From positions 1 through 64,000 of the forward strand of contig JANQMT010000006.1 in NCBI GenBank assembly GCA_028279945.1: a stretch of DNA of 64,000 bases, read 5' to 3'. The position numbers and the translations under genes are program-made. Below are positions 24,506 to 32,339 of the stretch, one piece after another; positions within the stretch are counted from its first letter, which is position 1; each line of letters starts with the position of its first letter. The stretch comes from JAKSCF01 sp028279945 (lineage in GTDB: Bacteria; Bacillota; Clostridia; Peptostreptococcales; JAAYPU01). The notes below the pieces were generated by a model. That model was not told the DNA's origin. It did not search any database and was given only the letters and a program-made list of their open reading frames with translations.

Positions 24506-25108
24506 ATGAAAGAAAGATATATATTCCTGCTGAGGCATTGTCAAACACAGTTATCCGATAAAAAAAGGCTTATCGGTCAATATGATGTACCCTTAAGCCA
24601 GGAGGGTATCGCATTAAGTCATCGCATTGGGGAAATTTTAAAAAAGAATCAGTTTCACCATGTGCTTTGCAGTGATTTGAAAAGGTCTAAAAAAACTGCC
24701 GAAATTATAGCTTCTTATATCAACCACAAGCCACAGCCCCTAAAAGAATTAAATGAAATTAGTTTAGGCCGGTGGGATGGTATGTATATTGACGATATTA
24801 GAAACAAATATCCCATAGAATATGACCAACGAGGAAAAGATTTACTCAACTATAAGATATCCGGAGGAGAAAACTTTATAGAATTACAGGAAAGAGCAAA
24901 AACTATATTTAAAGAAATACAAAAAAAAGAAGGAAATATTCTCATTGTCGGGCATTCAGGCTTTAATAGAGCCTTGCTCTGTGAACTGTTGAAAATACCA
25001 ATTAATCGCCTATTGACGATCAAGCAAAACTACGGATGTTGTAATATTGTAGTTGAAAAAAATAAGGGATATTATATTAAATTAATAAACGGAAATTTGA
25101 GTATATAG
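24506..25108 (+). CDS. histidine phosphatase (phosphoglycerate mutase/CobC-like)
   Basis: This 200-aa protein belongs to the histidine phosphatase superfamily. The phospho-acceptor motif is LLRHCQT (RHC instead of the usual RHG). The second arginine region is CSDLKRSKKTA and the second catalytic His lies in IVGHSGFNRAL. It resembles alpha-ribazole phosphatases of the CobC type, but no cobalamin genes are nearby. The position, two bases after the NTP transferase-HD gene, suggests that it removes a phosphate from a cofactor or nucleotide intermediate of Mo-hydroxylase maturation. It is the last gene of the run that begins with module 2. Confidence 0.8.
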   Translation: MKERYIFLLRHCQTQLSDKKRLIGQYDVPLSQEGIALSHRIGEILKKNQFHHVLCSDLKRSKKTAEIIASYINHKPQPLKELNEISLGRWDGMYIDDIRNKYPIEYDQRGKDLLNYKISGGENFIELQERAKTIFKEIQKKEGNILIVGHSGFNRALLCELLKIPINRLLTIKQNYGCCNIVVEKNKGYYIKLINGNLSI

Positions 25109-25271
25109 TTTACGTAAAAAGTTATAAGCATATCAATCAAAAATTACGATATAATCTATTGACAAAAATATTTATGTGAAATACAATTCAATTAAGTAAT
25201 GACTTATTCTGAATAAAAAAAGAGTATATAAGTTAGAACATTCTTTTTTTAAAAGAGGGTAGTAGGAATAT

Positions 25272-25458
25272 AAGTTTACAAAAGTTAAAGTTCCTGGTAG
25301 CGTAATGCAGGAAAAAAATTTATGCTCCAGGAACTGTTTTTTACTCAACTGTTGATAATGATATTCAATATCAATATAATGGAGGGGTATATAAATCAGG
25401 CTTAACTGTTATTCCTTTGGGATTCGATAAAGACAAATTTGACCTAAATGTAATTTGA
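25272..25458 (+). pseudogene. degraded gene remnant
   Basis: The 398-bp gap between 25109 and 25506 holds a coding-like stretch with no start codon and a frameshift. One frame reads KFTKVKVPGSVMQEKN (25272-25319). A second frame continues IYAPGTVFYSTVDND and ends GLTVIPLGFDKDKFDLNVI before TGA 25456-25458. I do not recognise the family. The region also contains an imperfect inverted repeat, AGTTCCTGG near 25289 and CCAGGAACT near 25327. No other feature is visible in the gap. Confidence 0.4.
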
Positions 25459-25506
25459 GGCAATTTATGGGATAAAACAAAGATTGCTTGAGAAAGGAAA
25501 AGTAAA

Positions 25507-26421
25507 ATGATAAATTTTTTAATTCATACACCCATTAATACCAGAGGATTCCTTATAGATTATATTAAGAGCAATTTAGGGAATTTAGAAAAAGAGATTG
25601 GGGATATCATTTCTGTCCATACACCCAGTCATGACCATTCAAAAAGCTGGTTGTTAGAGAGCATAAGTGATGACAGACTTCCTGATATAATGCTGAGTCA
25701 TTCCAGTGATTTTGCAGTGCTGGAAAATAGCAAGTTAAAGGAGCTGTTTTCAGAAACAGCCGGTGAATATGCTGATGTGAATCCGGTTATGAATGAATAC
25801 CGTGTTTTTGAGGACCCTGACCGATTGTTTTATCCGTTATTTATTGTTCCTTTGGTCATGTTTTATAACAAGAAATATGTTATTAAAGAGGAATTAACAC
25901 ATTCATGGAAAGATTTGCTTAATGATAAATGGAATGTGGTTTTTCCGGATAAGCATACACCCATAAGCAAGGTGGTTATGGCGTATTTAAAGAGGAACTA
26001 TAGAGATAAGTATGATACGTTAAAACAAAAGATAGTATTTGGAAAATCCCCGGTAGAGGTTATTCATGCCGTAGCTGCAGGGCGATACCATATTGGAATA
26101 TCTAATCTATCTTTTTCTTTAATGGCAAAGCAAAAAGGTCTTGAAATTAATCCCACTGTGGAGGGGGCAATACTCCTTCCGCAAGTATTGGTATTCAAAA
26201 AGAACAGTAACCCAAAGCTTACCAAAATTGCGGACTTGTTGATCAAGAAGGAGTTTCAGCGTTATTTGGGAGAACAGGGGTTTTGGCCGGTCTATGATAC
26301 TGCTCAAATAGATATATTACCTGACGGAGAGTGGAAAAAGGATTGGAAAGGCTGGAAGAGATTTTTAGAAGAGCTTCAAGAACTGGAAGCTCATTCACAA
26401 AATCATTCAGACCATCAATAA
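25507..26421 (+). CDS. periplasmic-binding-protein-like ligand-binding protein lacking a signal peptide
   Basis: This 304-aa protein has the fold of an ABC-type extracellular binding protein of the iron(III)/oxyanion group (PDIMLSHSSDFAVLE; PLFIVPLVMFYNKKYV; a VIHAVAAGRYHIGIS hinge segment). It begins directly with MINFLIHTPINTRG and has no hydrophobic signal sequence or lipobox, so it is predicted to stay in the cytoplasm. No permease or ATPase genes are adjacent. It may instead bind a metal, oxyanion or cofactor intermediate inside the cell, fitting its place between Mo-hydroxylase maturation genes. The C-terminus is His-rich (HSQNHSDHQ), also compatible with metal binding. An AAAGGAAAAG ribosome site precedes ATG 25507. 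Confidence 0.75.
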   Translation: MINFLIHTPINTRGFLIDYIKSNLGNLEKEIGDIISVHTPSHDHSKSWLLESISDDRLPDIMLSHSSDFAVLENSKLKELFSETAGEYADVNPVMNEYRVFEDPDRLFYPLFIVPLVMFYNKKYVIKEELTHSWKDLLNDKWNVVFPDKHTPISKVVMAYLKRNYRDKYDTLKQKIVFGKSPVEVIHAVAAGRYHIGISNLSFSLMAKQKGLEINPTVEGAILLPQVLVFKKNSNPKLTKIADLLIKKEFQRYLGEQGFWPVYDTAQIDILPDGEWKKDWKGWKRFLEELQELEAHSQNHSDHQ

Positions 26422-26452
26422 ATACAAATGCTTTTATGATTTCATTCTGATG

Positions 26453-26481
26453 TTGACAAATGCAATTAAGCAGAATATAAT
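26453..26481 (+). promoter_or_regulatory. sigma-A promoter for the 42-aa peptide gene
   Basis: TTGACA (26453-26458), a 17-bp spacer and TATAAT (26476-26481) give a consensus promoter. The ORF starts about 90 bp downstream. Confidence 0.7.
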
Positions 26482-26574
26482 TTAATTAACATGACACTTA
26501 ATCAAAATATTGCTTTGTGCTATCTTATAATATAAATAGTCATGACTGTTATGTTGATAAGGAGGGGAATGGTG

Positions 26575-26703
26575 ATGAGTGAAAACAACCAAACGTGTAT
26601 GCACCCTGAATTAAGACCTGAGGATGGAAAATGCAGTGAAGAGCAAATTCAGAAATGTCACGGCAATAAAAATGAGCACCCATGTGATTCGGAAGAAGAA
26701 TAG
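26575..26703 (+). CDS. 42-aa Cys/His/acid-rich peptide
   Basis: This short gene has a consensus promoter, a GGAGG ribosome site (26561-26565) 9 bp before the ATG and a strong terminator right after the stop, so it is very probably real. The peptide begins MSENNQTCMHPELRP and contains four cysteines (positions 8, 20, 28, 37) with interspersed His and Glu/Asp, ending CDSEEE. The pattern suggests binding of one metal ion or a small cluster. I do not recognise a family. It is monocistronic between the binding-protein gene and the sigma-54-controlled moxR/coxE operon. GTG 26572 is a possible alternative start. Confidence 0.7.
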   Translation: MSENNQTCMHPELRPEDGKCSEEQIQKCHGNKNEHPCDSEEE

Positions 26704-26716
26704 AATAATAAACTAA

Positions 26717-26767
26717 AACAAGCAGCTACCTTTTGCTTTAATCAATAGGTAACTGCTTGTTTTTTTA
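26717..26767 (+). terminator. terminator after the 42-aa peptide gene
   Basis: AACAAGCAGCTACC (26717-26730) pairs with GGTAACTGCTTGTT (26748-26761) with one mismatch and is followed by a T tract. Confidence 0.85.
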
Positions 26768-26783
26768 TATAATATCAATGCAT

Positions 26784-26811
26784 TGTACAAAATCTTGAAC
26801 ACTTTTGTACA
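26784..26811. promoter_or_regulatory. inverted repeat, probable activator site
   Basis: TGTACAAAA (26784-26792) and TTTTGTACA (26803-26811) are perfect inverted repeats with centres about two helical turns apart. They lie 84 bp upstream of the sigma-54 promoter at 26895, the normal place for an NtrC-type enhancer site. Confidence 0.6.
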
Positions 26812-26894
26812 TATTTAAGATAGAGTATTTAATCAAAAAAAAGGGAAATGTGTATTTTTCAAGGTATTTTATTTAAAATTTTTTGTTAAATTTT

Positions 26895-26910
26895 TGGCAT
26901 ACCCTTTGCA
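26895..26910 (+). promoter_or_regulatory. sigma-54 promoter of the moxR/coxE operon
   Basis: TGGCATACCCTTTGCA fits TGGCAC-N5-TTGCA with exact GG-N10-GC spacing (GG 26896-26897, GC 26908-26909). It is the only good promoter before the MoxR-type gene at 27015. The rest of the 311-bp gap upstream holds only a terminator and the inverted repeat. Confidence 0.8.
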
Positions 26911-27014
26911 ACTCTAATTTTTAAAGGTATTATATAGGTGGTATACACATACCGCCATATTATGCAAAGATAAATCAATCAAGGTGGATGTTAATATAGG
27001 AGGAAAGATAGCAT

Positions 27015-27863
27015 ATGATCAATAATATAGCAAAATTCAAAGGAAGTAATGAATATGTGGTAACAGACCAGCTCATGCATTCTGTTAATGTAGCCATAGC
27101 ATTACAAAAACCATTACTGATAAAAGGTGAACCGGGAACAGGAAAAACCATGCTGGCAAAAGCCATATCAGATTCCCTTGATAAAGAACTTATCATATGG
27201 AATATCAAATCTACCACAAAAGCCCAAGATGGCCTTTACGTATACGATACGGTACAAAGACTGTACGACAGTCAATTTGAAACAGAAAATGTTGCAGACA
27301 TTAAGCAATATATCAAGTTAGGAAAGCTTGGAGAAGCCTTTACGTCTGAAAAACAAGTCGTATTGTTAATTGATGAAATTGACAAAGCTGATTTAGAATT
27401 CCCAAATGATCTGCTTTGGGAATTGGATAAAATGGAATTCTATATTCCCGAAACCAAAGAACTTATTGGAGCAAAGGAAAGACCTATCGTTATCATTACT
27501 TCAAATGCAGAAAAGGAGTTGCCGGATGCATTCCTAAGACGCTGTATCTTTCATTATATAGAATTTCCGGATGAAGTAAAAATGGAAGAAATCGTAAGGG
27601 TACACTATCCGGATATTCAAAGCAAGCTGCTCAATCAAGCTATGGAAACCTTCTACTGGATAAGAGGGCTGAAAGAAATACAAAAGAAACCCAGTACATC
27701 AGAGCTTTTAGATTGGCTGCAGGCTTTAGTTGTGGGAGGCATTAGAATAGAACAAATCAAAAAAGAGATTCCTTTTATAGGGGTATTGCTTAAGAAAAAT
27801 CAAGATATCGATGCTATGTTCGATATCAAAGATAAAGGTTATACCATGAAAAGATGGGGATAA
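27015..27863 (+). CDS. MoxR-family AAA+ ATPase (CoxD-like)
   Basis: This 282-aa AAA+ ATPase has Walker A GEPGTGKT (38-45), Walker B LLIDE (116-120), a sensor 1 Asn segment (IITSNAEKELPDAFLRR) and the arginine finger region. It matches the MoxR group, whose member CoxD works with the VWA protein CoxE to mature the Mo/Cu active site of carbon-monoxide dehydrogenase. Here it is followed after 4 bp by a CoxE-type VWA protein, which supports the same chaperone role for the Mo hydroxylases upstream. It is driven by a sigma-54 promoter. AGGAGG precedes ATG 27015. Confidence 0.88.
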   Translation: MINNIAKFKGSNEYVVTDQLMHSVNVAIALQKPLLIKGEPGTGKTMLAKAISDSLDKELIIWNIKSTTKAQDGLYVYDTVQRLYDSQFETENVADIKQYIKLGKLGEAFTSEKQVVLLIDEIDKADLEFPNDLLWELDKMEFYIPETKELIGAKERPIVIITSNAEKELPDAFLRRCIFHYIEFPDEVKMEEIVRVHYPDIQSKLLNQAMETFYWIRGLKEIQKKPSTSELLDWLQALVVGGIRIEQIKKEIPFIGVLLKKNQDIDAMFDIKDKGYTMKRWG

Positions 27864-27867
27864 ATCA

Positions 27868-29064
27868 ATGTTTACGACTTTTTTTTATTTGTTAAGAGAT
27901 AAAGGCCTGGATGTATCCTTAAATGAATGGCTTTCACTGATTCAGGCTCTTGATCAAGGGTTGTGCGGTTCTAGTCTGCTGGATTTTTACCATCTTTGCA
28001 GAAGCATCTTAGTTAAAAGCGAAGCGGACTATGACAAATTTGATCTGGCCTTTGCTCAATACTTTGAAGGCATTCATACACCGGAAGACTTACCGGATCA
28101 GGTATGGAAATGGCTGGATAAAGAGATTAAAAAAGTAGACCACCTTGAAGCTCAAGATATGGAGTTCCAAAAACATAGCTTAGAAGAACTCCAGGAGATG
28201 TTGAAACAGCGTCTCTGTGAGCAAAAAGAAGAACATAATGGAGGCAATTACTGGATAGGAACAGGAGGAACCTCTGTATTGGGTCATTCCGGATATAACC
28301 CGGCAGGCATTAGAATAGGCGGAGAATCACAACATAAATCTGCGGTTCAAGTTGCAGGCGAAAGAAAGTTTAAAGATTTTAGAGAAGATACAACACTGGA
28401 AATTCGCCATTTTCAAATGGCCTTTCGAAAACTAAGACAGTTCTCAAGCCGTTTAGATGGGCCTAAGACGGAGCTGGATTTAGATGAAAGCATTAAAGAA
28501 ACCTGTGACAATGCAGGGCATTTAAAATTGGTTTGGGATAGACCAAGACAAAATACCGTAAAGTTATTGTTGTTGTTCGATTCGGACGGTTCTATGATGC
28601 CTTATATGAATCTTTGTAACCGCTTGTTTCAAGCAGTCAACAAATCCAACCATTTCAACGATTTAAAAGTTTTTTATTTTCATAACTGTATTTATGAGCA
28701 TCTCTATACGGACCCTTATTGCACAAGGGGCAGATGGATAGATACGGAATGGGTTTTTAATAACTTAGGCAGCGACTATAAAGTGATTCTTATCGGGGAT
28801 GCTGCAATGGCACCTTCTGAGCTAATGAGCAGAGGCGGCAATGCATACGTAGGATTATTCAATGATGTTCCCGGAATAGAATGGCTTAAAAGAATCCGAG
28901 ATCGTTATAAGCACAGCGTATGGTACAATCCCATCCCAGAATATGATTGGCCTTATGCCTATGGAAATTTTACCATAGAAGAAGTAGGAGATATATTCCC
29001 AATGTATGACCTGACATTAAGCGGATTAGAAGCAGGGATTAAGAAACTGCTTGTACGTAAATAA
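27868..29064 (+). CDS. VWA-domain protein, CoxE-like
   Basis: This 398-aa protein has a helical N-terminal region and a von Willebrand A domain from about residue 225 onward. The metal-ion-dependent adhesion site reads D238-S-D-G-S242, so the third position of the usual DxSxS is Asp. It belongs to the CoxE-type partners of MoxR ATPases, which act as an adaptor between the ATPase and the metalloenzyme target. Its gene is tightly linked to the MoxR gene (4-bp gap) and ends at a bidirectional terminator facing the minus-strand regulator. Targeting to the aldehyde oxidoreductases is an inference from proximity and from the CoxD/CoxE precedent. Confidence 0.85.
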   Translation: MFTTFFYLLRDKGLDVSLNEWLSLIQALDQGLCGSSLLDFYHLCRSILVKSEADYDKFDLAFAQYFEGIHTPEDLPDQVWKWLDKEIKKVDHLEAQDMEFQKHSLEELQEMLKQRLCEQKEEHNGGNYWIGTGGTSVLGHSGYNPAGIRIGGESQHKSAVQVAGERKFKDFREDTTLEIRHFQMAFRKLRQFSSRLDGPKTELDLDESIKETCDNAGHLKLVWDRPRQNTVKLLLLFDSDGSMMPYMNLCNRLFQAVNKSNHFNDLKVFYFHNCIYEHLYTDPYCTRGRWIDTEWVFNNLGSDYKVILIGDAAMAPSELMSRGGNAYVGLFNDVPGIEWLKRIRDRYKHSVWYNPIPEYDWPYAYGNFTIEEVGDIFPMYDLTLSGLEAGIKKLLVRK

Positions 29065-29084
29065 ATTTAAAGATTTAAGATATT

Positions 29085-29130
29085 AAATTGAAGGAAGGTT
29101 ATGCTAAAGCAAAATCTTCTTTCAATTTTG
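29085..29130. terminator. bidirectional terminator between convergent operons
   Basis: AAATTGAAGGAAG (29085-29097) pairs with CTTCTTTCAATTT (29116-29128) with one G-T pair. A residues lie on one side and T residues on the other. It separates coxE from the oppositely oriented activator gene. Confidence 0.65.
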
Positions 29131-29133
29131 TAG

Positions 29134-29155
29134 GGTTGGGTCCCCGTGCCCAACC
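29134..29155. repeat. small hairpin repeat with loop TCCCCGTG, copy 2
   Basis: GGTTGGG (29134-29140) and CCCAACC (29149-29155) flank TCCCCGTG, the same loop as at 4450-4467. The stem differs but is fully base-paired, so the structure rather than the stem sequence is preserved. Confidence 0.5.
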
Positions 29156-29224
29156 AAATCCCAATGGCCTCACATACAATGAGAGAGCGACCACAGAGAG
29201 TACTCCTACATTTATATACATATA

Positions 29225-30607
29225 TCAAGTAATGGAATACTTCTCCATCTTCCTCTTCAAAGTAAACCTACTAATCCCTAAAATTGCAGATGCCTTTGTC
29301 TGATTCCAATCCATCTTCTCTAAAGCCTCCAAAATATATTGTCTTTCTATACACTGCATTTTATCCTCTAACGACAGCTGATCACATTCTGAAACATTTT
29401 GATTTAAATTTTCTTGTACAGCCACCATACGTAACTTATAATTTTGAATCTCAATAGGCAAATGATGGGTCTTAATATGATCATCATCAATTAAGATCAC
29501 AATTCTTTCAATGACATTTCTTAATTCCCTAATATTACCCGGCCAATTATAATTTAACAACTTGAATTTTACCTCTGAATCATAACCTATAATTTTCTTT
29601 TTGAATTTTTTATTAAACCTATCTAAAAAATACTGTGTGATCAGTAATATATCAGTGCCTCTTTCACGTAGAGGAGGCAGGTCAATAGGAACGACATTGA
29701 TGCGATAATATAGGTCTTCTCTGAACTCCTTATTTTTTACCGCTTCTTCTAAATTTTTATTGGTAGCTGCAATGATTCGAATGTCAACTTGAATATCTTC
29801 TAATCCACCAATTCTTCTAAACTTTCTTTCCTCTAGGAAACGAAGTAATTTCGTTTGAATATCCAATGGCAGTTCACCCAATTCATCTAAAAAAACGGTA
29901 CCCCCATCAGCTATTTCAAAAAGTCCTTTCTTTTGAGAAACAGCACCGGTGAAAGCATTTCTTTCAAATCCAAACAACTCACTTTCTACCAAGTGATGCG
30001 GTATGGCACTGCAATTAATTCTGACCATGGGTGATGACTTGCGAGGGCTGTTATTATGCAGTGCTTCAGCAATCAATTCTTTTCCGGTACCCGTTTCACC
30101 TCTAATGAGAATGGTAACATCATCATTTTGGGATAGGGGTTTGATTTTCTTTAAGATTGTATTCATCTTTTCACAATGACCAATAAGATTTTCTCCTGAA
30201 TGCTGCTTTTCTTTTTCTAATAAATAAATCTTATTTTTCAGCTTAAAATTCTCAAAAGCTCTAGCAATAACAATCCTAATTTGCTCTAATTCAAAAGGCT
30301 TGTTGATGTAATCATAAGCCCCTTTCTTTATGGCTAAAACAGCACTTTGGATATCGCTGTAAGCGGTCATAACAATGACTTCTATTTCTTTATCCAGCTT
30401 TTTGATATCATCAATCAAATCAATACCATTTTCATCCCCCAGCTTCATATCTGTCAAGACAATATGGGGGTTAAAATTTTGTACTAAGCGCAATGCTTCA
30501 GTACCTGATTCAGCGGTACAGACATGGTAGCCAAAGTCACTTAACCCTGCATCCAGTGATTTGCATATCATTTTTTCATCGTCAATAACTAAAACTCTAA
30601 CCTTCAT
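29225..30607 (-). CDS. NtrC-family sigma-54-dependent response regulator
   Basis: This 460-aa activator has a receiver domain (phospho-acceptor D53 in VLTDMKLGD), a sigma-54-interaction AAA+ domain (Walker A GETGTGKE at 170-177) and a C-terminal Fis-type HTH (NQTKASAILGISRFTLKRKM). The sigma-54-contacting loop reads NAFTGA (217-222) in place of the nearly invariant GAFTGA. It overlaps the sensor kinase gene by 11 bp, so the two form one system. Its likely targets in the window are the sigma-54 promoters at 26895, 11535 and possibly 34206. No sigma-54 gene is present here. Confidence 0.93.
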   Translation of the reverse strand: MKVRVLVIDDEKMICKSLDAGLSDFGYHVCTAESGTEALRLVQNFNPHIVLTDMKLGDENGIDLIDDIKKLDKEIEVIVMTAYSDIQSAVLAIKKGAYDYINKPFELEQIRIVIARAFENFKLKNKIYLLEKEKQHSGENLIGHCEKMNTILKKIKPLSQNDDVTILIRGETGTGKELIAEALHNNSPRKSSPMVRINCSAIPHHLVESELFGFERNAFTGAVSQKKGLFEIADGGTVFLDELGELPLDIQTKLLRFLEERKFRRIGGLEDIQVDIRIIAATNKNLEEAVKNKEFREDLYYRINVVPIDLPPLRERGTDILLITQYFLDRFNKKFKKKIIGYDSEVKFKLLNYNWPGNIRELRNVIERIVILIDDDHIKTHHLPIEIQNYKLRMVAVQENLNQNVSECDQLSLEDKMQCIERQYILEALEKMDWNQTKASAILGISRFTLKRKMEKYSIT

Positions 30608-32339
30608 GGTGCTCCTCCGTATAGATGGGAAAAAGAATTCTCAACTTTGTTCCAACATCTTTAATGCTTTCTATCTCTATTTTTCCATTATTTTCTTCAA
30701 TTAAACTGGATACGACAGACAGCCCTAAGCCTGTACCCTTTGATTTTGTTGTGAAGAATGGATCAAATACTTTTTCGACAATTTCAGGCTCAATACCAAT
30801 ACCATTATCTGTAAAAGCAGTGGATACAAACGGAACATTGTCCAGTACGGTATATTTCATTTCAATATCAAGCCTGCCGTTTTCCATCATGGCATCGGTG
30901 GCATTAGTGATGATATTAATAAATATTTGCTCGACTTGATCTTTGTCTACCAATACAAAGAAAGGGGTATCAGCAGCCTTCATTTTCACACTTATTTTTT
31001 TCTGATGCATCCCTTTATGAGTTAAATCCAAAGCTTTTTTTAAGATATCCATGATGCTGGTCACTTCATAATTGGTTTGTTTTGGTTTAGAAAAATCCAA
31101 AAGCTCAGTAATGAGATGGTTGATTCTATCGATTTCATATGTGATACCATTGACTAACCCAATACTAGAGGTATCCTTACTGGTATTCATCCGATTTTTG
31201 ATTACCTGAATACTTGTTTTGATCCCTGTGAGAGGATTACGTATCTCGTGGGCTAGTCCTGCGGCAAAGTTGCCCACAGAGGCCAGACGATCCACTCTTA
31301 CGATATTATTTTCCAAGGTCTTTCTTCTGGTAATATCATTAAAACTGCATATGGCACCTTTAATCTGGTGATCCGTTTTTAATAAGGAAGTACTGACATC
31401 CAAGTAAATGGTTTTGCCGCCATTTGAAGCCAGCTTTATAGCAATAACAGTATTGATATTTTTATCTTCTTTTATGGTTTGAAGTATTTGGTCATTTAGC
31501 GGCTTATAAATATCATCATAGTTATAGTATTCAAATATCTTTTTGTCGGTATGATTAACAGAGACAACGCCGGCATTTTTATCAGTGGTCATAATACCTA
31601 TATAAACATTTTCTAATATGTCTTCATTAAACTTTTTCATGTAAATGAGCTCGTCTGTACTGGCATTTAACTGGTCAATCATACGATTAAACGCGTTGGC
31701 CAATACACCTATTTCATCACTTCTATTAATCTTAATCTTTTCTAGATTGTTAATTTCAATGGTTTCACAAACTTCAGCAAACTTTTTAATAGGCTTAGAA
31801 ATACTGTGCGCAATAAAAACAATCGCCTGCATGGCGATAACCAAAAAGATAATGGCCATAAGCAGAATGTATTTTTGTATATCCAGCAATTCATCTAAGA
31901 AATAAGTTTTATCAATGCCCAGAATAATAGTCCAACCCCACGGCTCATATGAATCAAAATAGAAGGTCATATGATCATTTTCAAGAGTTTGAAGATTGGC
32001 ATCAATTTTAGGTATTAAGCTTTCATCATCCTCATTAAAATGATTCATGATAAAAGTTTCATTTTCAATTACAGCCATATTTTCTTTATTGACCTTGTTA
32101 AAATATTGAATAGCCTTCTCTTTGCCTTCATCTATCGTCATATATTTATTTCCAATATCCTCATCAACCATTTCTATATAAGTCATGATTTCTGTAAAGG
32201 AAGCTTTTAAGTTTTTGGTTTTATGGTTCATAAGAAGTTGATAGCCGTTTAAATAGGATACAATTCCAAGGATGGTTATAGGCAGTATGGTCAATATCAT
32301 AAACGGGATTAATATTTTGTTTTCAATATCCAACTTCAT
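30597..32339 (-). CDS. membrane sensor histidine kinase (Cache-HAMP-PAS-HisKA-HATPase)
   Basis: This 580-aa kinase has transmembrane helices at about 8-30 and 155-178 flanking an extracellular sensor region of about 120 residues that looks Cache-like. A HAMP domain (about 178-232), a PAS domain (about 235-340), a HisKA domain with H364 in GLAHEIRNPL, and an HATPase_c domain follow. The ATPase has the N box (NIITNATDAM), G1 (DNGIGI) and G2 (GTGLGLS). It is encoded between the sodium/solute symporter (4-bp overlap) and its response regulator (11-bp overlap). The ligand is probably the transported solute or a related small molecule, but this is inference. Confidence 0.92.
   Translation of the reverse strand: MKLDIENKILIPFMILTILPITILGIVSYLNGYQLLMNHKTKNLKASFTEIMTYIEMVDEDIGNKYMTIDEGKEKAIQYFNKVNKENMAVIENETFIMNHFNEDDESLIPKIDANLQTLENDHMTFYFDSYEPWGWTIILGIDKTYFLDELLDIQKYILLMAIIFLVIAMQAIVFIAHSISKPIKKFAEVCETIEINNLEKIKINRSDEIGVLANAFNRMIDQLNASTDELIYMKKFNEDILENVYIGIMTTDKNAGVVSVNHTDKKIFEYYNYDDIYKPLNDQILQTIKEDKNINTVIAIKLASNGGKTIYLDVSTSLLKTDHQIKGAICSFNDITRRKTLENNIVRVDRLASVGNFAAGLAHEIRNPLTGIKTSIQVIKNRMNTSKDTSSIGLVNGITYEIDRINHLITELLDFSKPKQTNYEVTSIMDILKKALDLTHKGMHQKKISVKMKAADTPFFVLVDKDQVEQIFINIITNATDAMMENGRLDIEMKYTVLDNVPFVSTAFTDNGIGIEPEIVEKVFDPFFTTKSKGTGLGLSVVSSLIEENNGKIEIESIKDVGTKLRILFPIYTEEHHEG

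Noticed and set aside
24506..25108. Cobalamin alpha-ribazole phosphatase (cobC)
   Set aside because: The fold fits, but there are no other cobalamin genes and the gene is coupled to Mo-cofactor genes, so I kept the general family name.
27015..29064. MoxR/VWA pair as a stress or methanol-dehydrogenase system
   Set aside because: The position beside two Mo hydroxylases, XdhC and an NTP transferase favours the CoxD/CoxE-type maturation role. No methanol dehydrogenase genes are present.
29088..29303. 71-codon plus-strand frame at the convergent junction
   Set aside because: It reads through the terminator and the hairpin repeat and into the antisense of the activator gene.
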